Below, piece after piece: positions 36,459 to 47,999 of a DNA stretch of 64,000 nt. Every line of letters begins with the position of its first letter. Positions within the stretch are counted from its first letter, which is position 1. A program made the translations under genes and the position numbers. This DNA comes from Ophthalmolycus amberensis (taxonomy: Eukaryota; Chordata; Actinopteri; Perciformes; Zoarcidae), in assembly GCA_024529925.1 (NCBI GenBank), contig JAFEUB010001013.1, positions 175,001 through 239,000 on the forward strand. Reading direction: 5' to 3'. The notes beneath the pieces are model-generated. The model had not been told where the DNA came from, did not search any database, and worked only from the letters and a program-made list of their open reading frames with translations.

Positions 36459-36549
36459 ATGGCGAGAGATCACGCGGCACGCCGCCCGGTCTCTCCGGTG
36501 AGGAACGCTTGGCTGGCGGCGGCGACGGCGATCCTCCTCGCAGCCCAAG
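36459..36549 (+). CDS. First coding exon of a secreted or cell-surface protein (signal peptide), gene not identified
   Basis: The ATG at 36459 sits in a good Kozak context (gaagaATGG), is the first ATG of the CpG-rich leader and has an in-frame TGA upstream at 36315-36317. It encodes 30 residues plus one base: a basic N-terminal part (MARDHAARRP, R15) and a hydrophobic core WLAAATAILLAAQ (18-30), then a phase-1 break at a consensus donor CCAAG|GTAAGA, giving Gly or a similar residue at 31. This is a signal-peptide exon as found in many immunoglobulin-superfamily adhesion molecules, guidance receptors and other secreted proteins with phase-1 domains and giant first introns. Those families are candidates only. 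No second exon is recognised in the following 27 kb. The cleavage site is probably near the exon end or in exon 2. Confidence 0.72.
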
Positions 36550-36697
36550 GTAAGACAAAGCTGCGTTTGAGTAACCACCGAAGCCTCTGCTTTACACCCC
36601 CCGTCTCCCTCCTGCGCTGTGCGCCCTGACTGTGGCCGGCCAGCCCGCGTCCCGCATGAGTCCCCGTGTCGCGTCTGTTCGGAGGCGACCTGTTGTA

Positions 36698-36711
36698 AAA
36701 AAAAAAAAAAA
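36698..36711. repeat. Poly-A run just after exon 1
   Basis: Directly visible run of about 14-15 A at the start of the putative intron. Confidence 0.9.
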
Positions 36712-36743
36712 GTTGATAGTCTTAAGCACTCTGCCGGGATCTG

Positions 36744-36754
36744 CGTGTGTGTGC

Positions 36755-36787
<33 letters not shown>
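36744..36787. repeat. (GT)n microsatellite about 200 bases into the putative intron
   Basis: Directly visible GT run with a GCGC interruption. It lies inside the CpG-rich region just downstream of the exon 1 donor. Confidence 0.96.
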
Positions 36788-36788
<1 letters not shown>

Positions 36789-37160
36789 AGTCTCGGTACG
36801 CCACGGGAAGCGAGGTGTGGCTCTCCTGGTTTGTGGTGTTTTTTGTTGTTGTGGTCCTAATAGCTCACAGCTTCAGACGGCAGGTGACTGTTCAGGGAAA
36901 CAGCTAATCCCCTCTGAGCCTCTACCAAAACCCCTTACCAACACGGCTGACCTGTAATCTGTGTTTACCTGTGTGTATGTAAGGGGGGGGGGGCGTTCCT
37001 CGTTTCTGCAGAGCAGCACGGTCGCGGCTCCTCAGGTGGCCCCTTCAGCAGAGAGCCCTGCATGAATATGAGCCGCAGCGGTCCTGTGGCAGCAGCGGCG
37101 TCCACCTGTCGGTGTCTCACCTCCGTATCTGCAGCGAGCGGGAGACCGGGGCAGTTGTTA

Positions 37161-37869
37161 CATCTTTAACGTTTTCCTGCAAAGCTGTCACACCACTTGA
37201 TATTCATATTTAGTTCTAAGACACATATATGTGTGCACAGATGAATGATGCAGTTGATATATTTTCACCAATAAGGACATGATGTCAAATTGAATTCAGG
37301 AATCAGAGGGTAAGACTCGGTCTTGACCCAAACTGAGTCCTGGCTGACTGACTGTTCTTCATAATGTGTTGCTTCTCACAGTGAAACAATCCTCTTCTTC
37401 TACAATCAAACCACTTTAAATCCACTACAGAGACAAACTGACAATGAAAGGAACTTGTGACTGTGTTCACTTTCTGTCAATGCCTGATGTAGTTTGATCA
37501 CACAAAACAATACAAACGAGCTGCTGTACGCATGCATTTTAATGCAAGCTTTTAAAAAATGTAATTTAACACTTAAATTGAATACAAATATGTAAATGTT
37601 CTAACAGAACAGTGTGTCAACACACACCAAGAGGTGCTTCCCTCTGGCCATGTGCAGCCATGACACAGGCTCCTGTTAACACTCTGGCTGTTTTCTGATT
37701 GGAGGAAATTATTTTTCTGGTCGCTCCTTATAGGCTCGTATTGAAGTAGATAAACAAATATATATACAGTAATAGTAAATTAGGACAAATGTTTTGAGCC
37801 TGATCAATATCTGATCATAGTGGCCAATACCGATATTAATATTCTGTGAAAAAAAGGGGCAGCTATTTC
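37161..37869. other. Putative intron, nothing recognised
   Basis: AT-rich sequence without supported features. Confidence 0.5.
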
Positions 37870-38110
37870 TTAAAGGGGACATATTATGCTAATTTTCAGC
37901 TCTATATTTGTATTTGGGGCATGTTGACATGCTTCAATGTTTAAAAAACACATTCTTTTTCTCATACTGTCTCTTCTAATATACCTGTATTCACATTATG
38001 TTTGAAACGCTCCGTTTTAGCACCTGTCTCTTTAAGACCCCCCCCCCCCCATCCCGTTAAAGTCCAGTCTGCTCTGATTTGCTTGCGAGAAAATGATGGC
38101 GCACCATTGC
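37870..38110 (+). mobile_element. Truncated piggyBac-like MITE ('ttaaaggggacatattatg' family)
   Basis: Starts ttaaaggggacatattatgc and continues caatgtttaaaaaacacatt, cattatgtttgaaacgctcc and agcacctgtctctttaagac, a layout common in teleosts. The TTAA at the start suits piggyBac-type insertion, but the distal end is not found. A 13-base C run (38038-38050) lies inside. Confidence 0.6.
38038..38050. repeat. Poly-C run (13)
   Basis: Directly visible homopolymer within the MITE fragment. Confidence 0.95.
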
Positions 38111-39702
38111 AAATGTAGTTCTGAAGCCACGGGGTGTGTATTGAACTGGGCCTGCATGTGACACAGGAAGGGGAGCCACATCTGATTGGCTCGTTGAATC
38201 ACGTGTTAGCCCACAAAAAGCTTTTTTATTTCACAGTTTGTGAAACACCCAGACGTGTGTCCACTTTAAAATACATTTGAATGATATTTTATACAAAAAT
38301 AATTAACATCAACATTTGTTTGAAGTAACCTCTCAAAGTCAGCCGTCACAGAGTGCTCATTATTAAATAAATTATTATTCAAAGAATGTGCTGAGGCGGG
38401 TGGTTTTAAAGTTGAAAACACTTACGTAAAGACAAGAGGAGACCACTCAACACTACAAACAAACACTGCCGATAAAAACAAACGTACAACAAACACTTTA
38501 AACCTGAATTAAGACAAATAAGGGTCAACACTTTAATGCAATTTCTGTCTTCATATCTGGCAACGTGCACTGATGATGTGTCTGTGATACGCCAGCGCCG
38601 GCTGATCGCATCGGCCCGATGGTGTCTGTGGAGCTCTGCTGCAAACTTACCGTCAAGTGATGCAAGCGCAGTGCAAGACTCTGTATGAATATTATAATGC
38701 CTCATAATACCAACATTTATGCCAGATTATGTATTTCTGAGCAACACAACGAATGCACTCAAAACTGCTGCTGTGATTTAGACACATGACTAAGTTTAAA
38801 CGCTTTCTGATGAGGTCCATTAATAAAGAGAGCTATCAATTAACATGCTGATGCTTTCCATAGAGCTGTATGTCCCGGGAAGAGCATTCCAGTGATAGAT
38901 GTGGAGATAGTACGATGCACTGCTGAGTACCGCAGACGTGCTCCCGACACAAACTTGTCTTTTTTTTTTTCCCGCCGAACTGGGATCAGCAACAGAATTC
39001 ACAACAACAGGCAGTCAGTTAACGGTGACGGGCATGAAAACCCCGTGAACCTGCTCCGTCAGCACGGATCTGTCAGCCCGCTGTTTTCACCTGGGTGTAA
39101 CTAGTAGCATCTGTCTGAGCTGTCCCCAAATTGTCGCCAGGGTGGTAAGAAAAAGAAGAAGAAGACTGGTCATACGGAGCGGGGAGGCGCGGAGCGGCGC
39201 CCCGCAGAGACAGGCCTCTGCTGTGATCAAAGGGAACGGAGGGCGAGTTATTTCAAGGGAGCCGCAGAGCCCTCGCTTAGCATCTGTTGCTCGAGACTGG
39301 AGGTGACTAGAGTGATTTTGGAGGCAGGAGGACGATTCATCCCTGATTGGAATTTGATCTGTGATGGTGTTTCTTTTCCTCCCCGTGCACATTTGGAGCG
39401 ACGTAAGAGCGGCGCTGTAAGCAGTCGGTTTGTTTCGACGATGACAGATACTCAGCCGAGGCCGCGCTGCGTCAGGGCTCGTATTGTTAAAGAGCCGTCA
39501 GATCATCACGACCGCATCCCCACCGGTTGTGAATTAATTAGAACGTGCAAAGACACATCTCGTCTTCTTGCTGGGAATACAAAAATACTCAGCTCCCATT
39601 TCAGCTGCTCAGCCAGTGAGTTACGGACACTGAATGCAAGCTTGATTTTATACATAGGCATACAACGCTTTTTTATATATTTTTTATTTTTTGAATAGTG
39701 TG
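38111..39702. other. Putative intron, nothing recognised
   Basis: No supported repeat or exon. The part 39300-39620 is repeat-free with scattered CpG and could hold a small conserved element (cggttgtgaattaattagaa at about 39524). Confidence 0.4.
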
Positions 39703-40147
39703 TGTAGACAGGGCGGCATCCTGTGGTTCTGAAGAGTGAAGCCAGAGCTGAAGTGTCTTGAACCTGCATTCTCTCTAATGACTCCTCTGGTTGTCTATGA
39801 GAAAATTATTTATTCCCTCAGTAAACATTGTAAACATGAGTTTATGGTCTCAATCTCTAGTTTCAAGTCTTCTTCAATACAGCATGATGTTCATTTAGCA
39901 AATGATGCTCCATTTAGAGTCAAACAGACCATAAAGCAGGGGATGCTTTAGGGCGGGGCTACCTTGTGATTGACAGGTTGTTACCAGAGACGTATACAGC
40001 GTCTCTACGTCACTCCTCCGCGTCCAAATATGGTCACTTCCATTCCCTGGTTGCAAAAAAAGCCAAGATGGCGACGGACAAAAGGCCAAACTCTATACTT
40101 CAAAACGGGAGTCACAGCGACTACGTCCACTTCCTATAAACAGTCTG
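39703..40147 (+). mobile_element. Family A dispersed element, nearly full forward copy
   Basis: Runs from gacagggcggcatcctgtgg through a copy of the first third that has lost the CTCF-like segment, the middle third (taaacatgagtttatggtct, ataaagcaggggatgcttta) and the last third (tctctacgtcactcctccgc, aagatggcgac, ctacgtccacttcctataaa) to cagtctg. About 445 bases, no coding frame. Confidence 0.87.
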
Positions 40148-40329
40148 GTGTATCTGTGTGTGTTTTTTACATTATGAGGAAAATGAATGAACGCTCTGGT
40201 GAAAAAACAAAAAGGGGTTAAAGGCAGCAGTGGAACTTGACTCTTAAAAGAACAACTTTAACCTTCAGCAAAACTGGCGAAGTAGAGTTTGAGAGGATAT
40301 CATTCCATGGCAATGATAATTAAGTCACT

Positions 40330-40530
40330 TCAGGTGTCCCCCCCCGTCCTCGTCTCTACAGGCCTGATTCTGTGCCGAAATGTCAATGATGATGAGTCCC
40401 CCTCGACGGCTCGGTGGAGACGAGGGGCTGATTAGCTTATCACTCTGAGAGCAGGCGGCCGATGATTATCGCCCTCAGAGCGCCGCGGCCTGATTATCGA
40501 GAGCTCTCATTAATGACTCATCATCGGGCC
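40330..40530. promoter_or_regulatory. Candidate conserved non-coding block with GATTA/TTATC motifs
   Basis: Dense recurrence of gattagcttatcactctgag, gatgattatcgccctcagag and cctgattatcgagagctctc, plus attaatgactcatcatc, in a repeat-free block. Repeated GATTA/TGATTATC words suggest homeodomain or GATA-like sites. Inference from motif density only. Confidence 0.32.
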
Positions 40531-41074
40531 GTGGTGCTGTTTGTTGTCTGGCATATTTCTGTGTCTTTATGTGTGTGGAACGCAGTGCGGTGGAGGGTCG
40601 TGATGAAGACGCCTCGGAGGCAATCCTCGGCCCGCCTTAGCACTTTGGAGCATAAAGCCCTAAATAAACACCCGCTTTAGTAATACTTAAGTATTCTATC
40701 CTTTATTTAAGGTCACGGGGAAGCACGTAAAAGGTTTCTTATACGAGTACAAACCGGGACAGATAACGTCACAGATAAAAGCCAGACCAGAACACAATGA
40801 CAGACACACAACATGCAGGAAGAACATTGTTCTGTACAAACAGATTTTAAGATATTGTCAGAGAGAGGGTAAAGATGTGAAGTAAACATGCAGTTGCAGC
40901 TCGTTCCAAGCTGGCGGAGCGTGAAAGTAAAAAAAGAAGGCAGCTTCACAGTGAAGGTCCGTTGGGGTGACCGGGACCATGAGGAGAATCTGGTGTTATG
41001 GCTGCTGGAGGACTGTGTCAGTAATCTGGATATGCACCGCGGCAGTTTCCCCACTGTCATAAAAGTCAACACAT

Positions 41075-41088
41075 GGGGGGGGGGGGGG
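41075..41088. repeat. Poly-G run (14)
   Basis: Directly visible homopolymer. Confidence 0.95.
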
Positions 41089-41512
41089 CATCTACTACAT
41101 TTGAAGGTAAACCCCCATAGAAGTGTCTAATTGTGCTGTTGTAATCATAAAGCATGCACAGCAACGAGCGCTGAGTTCAAAGCGTCCATCTGTGAGCTTT
41201 CGGCCTCTGAGGCAGCGGCGCAATTATTTCATTTTTTTTTCTCTTCGCAGCCTGTTTACGTAGATTAATGTATCTGGAGAAGCCGGGAGGCTGAACAGCT
41301 CCCATTATTTCAGAAGCAAAAGGGCAGTTTGAAAAAAAATAAAAGTTCTCAGTTTAGCGAAGAGTTTATTCTCACTCTGTATAAATCCCTTTTTAACCCC
41401 GCGCAGGCACCCGACCCCGGGGTCAGAGGGGTCGGAGGGGTTAAAGGGTCATCTTTAAAATCCAGCCAGAAAGACTAAATGTCATGGAGTGTTTCTCAGG
41501 GGGAGAGATCTC

Positions 41513-41532
41513 GTGTGTGTGTGTGTGTGTGT
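41513..41532. repeat. (GT)n microsatellite
   Basis: Directly visible. Confidence 0.95.
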
Positions 41533-41816
41533 GGAGAGGGATGAGGAGGGGTTGCCATTGTTTCCCTCAGAGTTGTTCAGAGGTATCACTACTGGATTGA
41601 AATGCCAGCTGGGTGCCTCGGATGAGGGCTTATGTTTTAGTAAATATCCTTTTTATCTTTTGGGTTGTGGGCTTTTTTCATAAGGAACTTTGCAAACTGT
41701 ATTTATTTTCTCCAAAAAGTTTAGCGTTTTAAAGCCAAAATAAAAGTCACTGGCAAACACAATGCAGTAAACAAAACCAATGGCATAGGAAACATGGGGA
41801 AAGGGATACAAGCTAT

Positions 41817-42220
41817 AGGGCTGTACAACTCAGTTCTGATCAGCGCAAATGTAACTTGTTGAGATCACCTATCACTTGCTGCTGATCACGGATGATCCAT
41901 ATTAGCAGATATAGATCCCTTTGCTGTTTTGTTCTGTTATGGCAGCTGATCTACAACACTCCAGACTTGTTTTTTCTTCAACGGCTTTGATGAAATTGAA
42001 CTTTTTACTTTGTTATATTCATCTATAGTGTTTAGTTTTCGTCATAAAAACACACAATTCAAATTTTAGGAAATACATTTTTTACTTTTATTGATAAAAC
42101 AAATCTTGACATTAGTAGTTTAATGATGTATTATCATCATTAGCTTTGAGCTAATGTTAGGAAGTTGAACAGGTCTTAATATTTATTCATGTTGCTGTGA
42201 AAACATCTCCTTAAAGCATA
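41817..42220. mobile_element. Single-arm relative of the inverted-repeat element at 10413-11523
   Basis: Shares gatccatattagcagatata, ttactttgttatattcatct and aaaacacacaattcaaattt with the left arm of the larger element and continues with gatgtattatcatcattagc and gttgctgtgaaaacatctcc, which resemble its right arm. It is diverged and shorter. Confidence 0.55.
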
Positions 42221-43444
42221 TGGATTTATTCAAGTTTCTCACCAAAATAATAAGTGATAATCCTCCCCTCCAGGGGCCGACCGCTGGTGCTCTTTGAGAG
42301 TTCATGCTGTTCATGCCAATCTGGGTGTGGCATCCATCGTCGGCCCAAAAAAAAGCCCAATATCGTCACAAAGTCACCCTGACTTTTCCTCTTAGTCATC
42401 GTCCTCTCACTGATTGGTCGACAGACGGTGCATCACATCGTGTGTTGTGATTTGTTTGTCTGCACTGATGTTTACGTTTTAAAAATTTTGGCCTGTTTTT
42501 AAATTTTTTTTATTGATCAAGTACTTTTGTGGATGAGCCGATCATACATCCCCATGTTGTGTTTTTGTGCGGGCCTTTTTAAAAAGGAGCGAGGTGTAAT
42601 TAGGGGGAAAGTGTTGCTGTAAGAAGCTCCATCAATCCGGCTTGCGGAGAGTCCAGGAAGCAGGTTTTCAATTCATCACCCTGCCTGCCAACAACCAGCA
42701 TGTGTCTCCACTTGGTCAGCGGTTTTTCTTTCTTGTCTTTTTTCATTCCCCTTCTGAGGAAACCGGTTACTAAGCAAATTCCAGATCACATTTCGAGAAA
42801 ATCGGCCCGTATCGCGGCTGACACCTTGGCGTTCAACGGGCGATTCTGCAGCAACAGGTGTCGGCGGGAAGAGGGATCGCAGAGCGCAGCAACAGGAACG
42901 GGGCCACGAATCATCAAAGGATGGGCGGACGAAGCTTTTTATTTTTTGCTTTCATCTCTCAGGGTCCTGTCTGCTTTCACCGCTTGGTGAATGCCTTTCG
43001 CGGATCACCCACAAACGCACACTCACTCAAACACACGAGATCATTGTGGCCACCGTCTCTGGTTTGACTTTCACCGCCACGCGGAGGAAAGGGAACTTCC
43101 AGCCAGCCTTTCATACCTGCCTTTCATTTTGCCCATTCTTTTATTCGCACATTCTCTCTCCCTCGGTCTCACTCCCTCGCCCTCTATTTCGCTCTCATTC
43201 TTCTCACTCACGACCCTATTTTCAGCCGGGACTGCCTGGCTGCCGCTCCGTGGCGGCCCCCCGAGTGAGGGCCCTTTTGTTGGAACAGCTTTTGGTGGAA
43301 TTAAAACGGGTGCCAGCACGCCCCCCCCCCCCCCACCCCCCTCACTCACTCCGCTGCTCTCGGTTCGCCTCATTGTTTAGACGGAGAGGGAGCTGGTGGG
43401 GAATTCAGAAGTGTGAAAATGTGTTGACGAGCATCCCCATCTTT
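42221..43444. other. Putative intron, pyrimidine-rich in its second half
   Basis: The part 42590-42960 is repeat-free and mixed in composition (gaggtgtaattagggggaaa), possibly regulatory. From 43090 it is CT-rich and ends in a C run (43321-43334). The overlapping frames of 129 and 155 codons here are produced by low-complexity sequence. Confidence 0.45.
43321..43334. repeat. Poly-C run (14)
   Basis: Directly visible homopolymer. Confidence 0.95.
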
Positions 43445-43757
43445 ATTTTCAAGTGTTCTTCAATCCAGCGTGATGTTCATTTAGTAAACTACGGTCCATT
43501 TAGAGTCAAATAGACCATAAAGCAGGATATGCTTTAGGGCTTACTGTGATTGACATGTCGCTAGTGCTACCAGAGACGTATACAGCGTCTCTACGTAACT
43601 CCTACACATTCCAAATATGGTCACTTCCGTTCACTGGTTGCAAAAAAGCCAAGATGGCGACGGCCAAAACGCCGAACTCGATACTTCAAAACGGGAATCC
43701 ATAAAGCAATGGGTGACGACACGGCGACTACGTCCACTTCTTTAAGACAGTGTGTGG
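43445..43757 (+). mobile_element. Family A dispersed element, 5'-truncated forward copy
   Basis: Contains the middle third (ttcttcaatccagcgtgatg, ccataaagcaggatatgctt) and last third (cgtctctacgtaactcctac, aagatggcgacggccaaaac, ctacgtccacttctttaaga). The first third is missing. Confidence 0.83.
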
Positions 43758-45098
43758 TGTAGACGGATGATCTGTACGTACATTATGAGGAAAATAAATG
43801 ATCACAAAAAGGGTCAACAGCAGTAGTGACAATGTGCACCGGCGGGTCAAGTGACATGTGACGTGACATTTCCCATCGTACCCGTGTGGGCAATTAATAA
43901 CCGTGGTAACATCGTTACCTTCTCCGATGTCATTATGAAGCCTTTTGGCTGTTTTTTTCAGGCGACAGACAGCATGGCTTAAACTCTACGTTGCATTTAC
44001 CAACATTTCACCACATGGGCAGTAATGAACCTTGTTATGGAGACTTAACCGCGTCACTGCTCACTGCAGTGAAAATCACAGCGGGCGCTGGTTAGAAAGG
44101 TAATGAAACAGAAGGACATACAAGGTAATTGGGGCCGGCCGTTAAAAAGCACCATTGGCGTTACTAACGACAAGCACGCTCTCATTGGAGGCTGTGTTCA
44201 AGTCCGGCCGTCTGTTCGCAATCAACGCAATCTAATACACTTTTGATATTTAAGCCACGATGAACAAATAATTAGACGCATGCAACAGAAATGAACACCG
44301 TCACATGACATTAAATGACAACAAAAACTAAATGTGATTGGCGCCATAAAAGTAGGATTTCATGCAGTGCTGCTATACAGTTAAGGTGTTTCTATAGTTC
44401 TTGTATTTCACTGCGTTTTGACGGACCATGCTGTTAAAAAGAATGTCATTTTAATGGGAATTGTGTAACCGATGATATTTATGTTTTGAGTGGCTCATTT
44501 GTTTGTTTAAGCACATTTTGACACCAAATCACTCAAATGAGTTAATTCCTATTTCTAGGAGATTTCTAAGTCATAGCTGGTGCTTCCTGTACTCAGGTGT
44601 GGCCTCATACATCAAGGCATATCAAAATAATAAATCTAGGTCCAGGAGGTCACTTCCCTCAGTTTGAGCCAGGAAAGTCCCTGCTCTACTCATTCCGGCT
44701 GTGAGGCCCTGAACACAACTACTTCTTGTTTCGATGGACAGAGTGAGACACTGTTTACTTTCCAACCTGAATATCCTCACCGACTGTCATGTTGGTGGAT
44801 ATTAGTCAGTTTCAAATCCGGTCACATCCTTTTCTGGTGTAGGTGAGTGGTTGGTAAGAGGAAAAAGCTTTTTTCATTTGCTCGGGGATGTACAGTCACA
44901 GGAGCCAGAAAGACAGGAAAAATAAATCAAAAGTGAATTCCCTGCCTTAGTTCAAGTGCGAGCACTATAAAGACCAATATATTGTCAGTTGTCTTCAAAC
45001 GCTTCCCTAAACCTTTAGCAGCAGACACTCTCAGCCATGCAAGGAAATACCTTATTTTACTCTCCTCCAGCTTACTGGACCCTCCAGAATATGAACCA
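43758..45098. other. Putative intron, nothing recognised
   Basis: No supported repeat or exon. Confidence 0.45.
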
Positions 45099-45925
45099 GG
45101 GGCCTCATTACAGAATCCTGTCTCATCTCAGTTTAAGGTGACATTTAGGATTTTTGGTATTTCAGAAACATGTTTCCTAACTGTTGGTAGGAAAACAATC
45201 CTATCTTATATCTGGATCACTTAGGGATCCTGGATAAGTTAGGGATCCTAAATTAGGACGGCATAAACCCGGTCCTCAAATCAAAATAACCAGCTAAATT
45301 TCAACACTGATTTGTTGATCACAATGCAGCATAATCATCATTCCCTGGAACGCTGTTAGTCTCGAGCCCTGATCCCCGGCACCTACACTACTGTAGAGAA
45401 ACAAGTACACTCACGTTTTCAGGAATCTGACACATTTGGTGCCAAAGTATCTGTTCTTGTGACAACCCTAAAGAATGGGGACCAACGATGATGACGAAAG
45501 GCTCCTCAAACTATATGATGCCACTTTACATTTACATAGCCATGTATTAATGGACATATATATCAACTGTCAAGACTATTACCGGTAAGTTTGAATTTGA
45601 CCTTTGGGGCTCTGCCAGTGGTCGTTCAAATCACAAATGCTCTTCCAGACTGCCAGCCAGAGACGAGTGAGGGCCGTAGATTACACGGCTTGTCCATCTC
45701 GAGTAGCCCACCGGTACATTCTATCCTCTAAATAGCAACAGGCATGACAGGACGAGTGCCGATTGAAGAATCCAATATACAGTCATGGTTTCTTCAGTTA
45801 AGATAGAATGGGACACAGCCGTGCAGTTTGGGAATTGCTTCTGCAGTGGGGAGATTTTTCCTCTCTTTGAAACTGAAGTTGAGATGGAACAAGCAGTTAG
45901 GATATTTTCTCTGTAATGAGGCCCC
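45099..45925. mobile_element. 827-bp element bounded by perfect 15-bp inverted repeats
   Basis: ggggcctcattacag (45099-45113) is matched exactly in reverse complement by ctgtaatgaggcccc (45911-45925). Further inward, both arms share related words (catttaggatttttggtatt on the left, ttaggatattttctctg on the right). No target duplication is obvious and no transposase frame is present. It is likely a non-autonomous DNA element of unknown superfamily. Confidence 0.6.
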
Positions 45926-46138
45926 AGCTCCGCAGAATCTGAATTTCATCACGCAACACAAAGCAACACAGCATGGACAGCGGAGGCATTCTTTCTTTTT
46001 GCAGAGAATGAAGAAACCCAACACCTCACCGGAGTGATGCAAATGGATTCAATTCATCTCTGCTTCTTCCACCCATAAGTAACTGTCCTCTCTCTGTGCA
46101 GCCTGGAGACCGTTAGCAACAAGTTGTGGAGGTCAGCA

Positions 46139-46172
46139 GAGAGAGAGCGAGAGAGAGAGAGAGAGAGAGAGA
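46139..46172. repeat. (GA)n microsatellite
   Basis: GA run with one CG interruption, directly visible. Confidence 0.95.
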
Positions 46173-47116
46173 CTCTGCCAGTATTGATGAAATGTTAAAA
46201 TGAAACAGGGCAATGGACGAGGATTTGTGCACGGCCAACATCCTGGCTCTCCTCTCACCTCTGTTGGCGTCCTTGGCTGCTTCAATATCATCGCCTAAGT
46301 TGACTGCCTCTGAGTGCACGCACGCACGTGCACGCCAATGGCAATCGCTTTGATCGACTGCGTCCGCTCCGACGGTGTTGTTGTTTCCCATCTGCATAAT
46401 GCAAGCTAACGTCTCTCTCTCCTCCTCACCCCCATTCACAAGCGACTACTGTTCACATGGCGGGCACATTTCCATGCAAGTCACGCGCACGTTTAAGGAG
46501 AATACCGGCGTCGTTGCAGAGAGTTACAGCCCATTTACCACTGCCTCTGTCTAGTGGACGCTTCCACCAATCGCTCCGCAATGCACGACATGTGCAATTA
46601 GATCATTTCTTGTCATTTCTTTTTTTTTTTTATGTGCGAGCTCTGCGGGTGTTTCAAACCTGGCTGTAAATCAATGGCTGTCCCGGCACACAAAGCAGCA
46701 GCGTGTAGGAAAAGACATGGACGTGACAATTAAGTCTGTCAGGCCTGCATGTTATTCAGGGATTTATTTTTTTCTCCTGGCAGAGACTTTCATGTCATTT
46801 CTGCGGGTGTCAGGTGACTGACAGGAAACAGACTGCTGAGAAACTCTCGTCTACATTCCGTACGAACAACGGGACATTTGTCATGTCTGCCTTTTAGTCA
46901 CAGACATTGATGTATTCTTTGGGCCGGCGAGAGGTCCACCCAACATGTGGACTGACTAAAACAATTCACAAATTACAATATAACAGCATTGACACATGTT
47001 TTTATTCTGTGGAAGAATGAGTGGCAGTAAATGTGCTTGTGTGTGCAGACACCAGCTGAGAGAGAGAATAGAAAAGGAGGATAAAAGGAGCCTAAAGACG
47101 CTTTGGCACAAACAGG
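46173..47116. other. Putative intron, nothing firmly recognised
   Basis: Repeat-free, mixed composition from 46280 to 46900. A conserved element is possible, but no specific signal was found. Confidence 0.4.
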
Positions 47117-47345
47117 TGTAAGAAAATATCGATACACTTGAGTATCGCAATGTTTTGTTTTTCTAAATCGTTTGTCAAAAACCCTGTTCGTTTTAATGAA
47201 GCGCAAATATTCGTGGCAGACAGTTGCTCAGATTGACAACATATCGCTTTGCATAGAGTTTTGCAATAAATTGAATCGCAACACCTGTAGCGTAATGCGT
47301 ATCGTATCGCCACATTCTGTCCAATACACAGCCGTAGGCACAAAG
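47117..47345 (+). mobile_element. Degenerate MITE ('gtatcgatac' family)
   Basis: aaatatcgatacacttgagt, atcgcaatgttttg and, further on, tgcgtatcgtatcgccacat resemble fish MITEs that carry gtatcgatac and tatcgcgata words. It is related to 7255-7365. Borders are uncertain. Confidence 0.4.
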
Positions 47346-47626
47346 TCAATTGAGTTAAATTGAACTCTTTTAACACTGTATTCTTGCATGACCGGTATCA
47401 CCCTATCACCATGATCCACAGGCCGAGCTTTGAACGGGATTCATGCGCTTTCTTTCGTGGGAAGTTGGACCATCTCCGGGACAAATTACGTCAAAACGTA
47501 TCTTCATGGCTCGATGCCTCCAAGTGTTTATATTTGTGTAATTTCGGTGAGTTGACCATTTAAATCTTCATGTGATGTTTTTTCAAAAACTTAAAGGGGA
47601 ACTCTACAGATTATACGCAGCAAAGT

Positions 47627-47645
47627 CCCCCCCCCCCCCCCCCCC
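47627..47645. repeat. Poly-C run (19), the longest in the window
   Basis: Directly visible homopolymer, preceded by an aacttaaaggggaactc phrase that may belong to a dispersed repeat. Confidence 0.95.
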
Positions 47646-47925
47646 ACAGGCTATGTTAGGCGCCGCTGGCATAACTTGCACCCAAATCTACAACGACACG
47701 TCCAGCGGTCAAGGTCGGCAATATTCTACATTATATTATCCACTCATAACTCACCTAGGAGTCAGCTCACACCCAGACTGGACACAAACACACATATTCC
47801 CAATCCTGTCAGCCGCTGTTTAAACCTGATTAATTGCTTCCGTATCCCCTCAATAATTCAGCTGTCGATTGAGAGATTCGACGTGACAGCTGCCGCACAA
47901 TGCTTCGTCTTTCTCCCTTTCTTCA

Positions 47926-47994
47926 CCCCCCCCCCCCCCCAAATACAAATAACCCCTCTCTCAACTCCTAATCTAAAAATGGGGGGGGGGGGGG
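47926..47994. repeat. Poly-C(15) and poly-G(14) 40 bases apart
   Basis: A C run at 47926-47940 and a G run at 47981-47994 on the same strand are complementary and could pair as a stem of up to 14 base pairs around a 40-base loop. Each alone could form i-motif or G-quadruplex structures. Confidence 0.9.
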
Positions 47995-47999
47995 ATCAC

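Larger units (their letters stand above)
35900..37160. promoter_or_regulatory. CpG-rich island spanning promoter, 5' UTR and first exon
   Basis: CpG dinucleotides and G+C are clearly higher here than anywhere else nearby (ccgctccgctccgctcc, gcgtcccgcatgagtccccg, gagccgcagcggtcctgtgg). The region brackets the signal-peptide exon at 36459. There is no ATG on the plus strand between about 36060 and 36458, consistent with a long 5' UTR. Start sites cannot be fixed by eye. No clear TATA box was seen, as is usual for CpG-island promoters. Confidence 0.75.
40531..41816. other. Putative intron with poly-G and (GT)n runs
   Basis: Holds a 14-base G run (41075-41088) and a (GT)n run (41513-41532). Short overlapping frames only. 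Confidence 0.5.

Noticed and set aside
42991..43513. Two overlapping 129 and 155-codon frames
   Set aside because: Driven by CT-rich and poly-C sequence; the second runs into a dispersed element.
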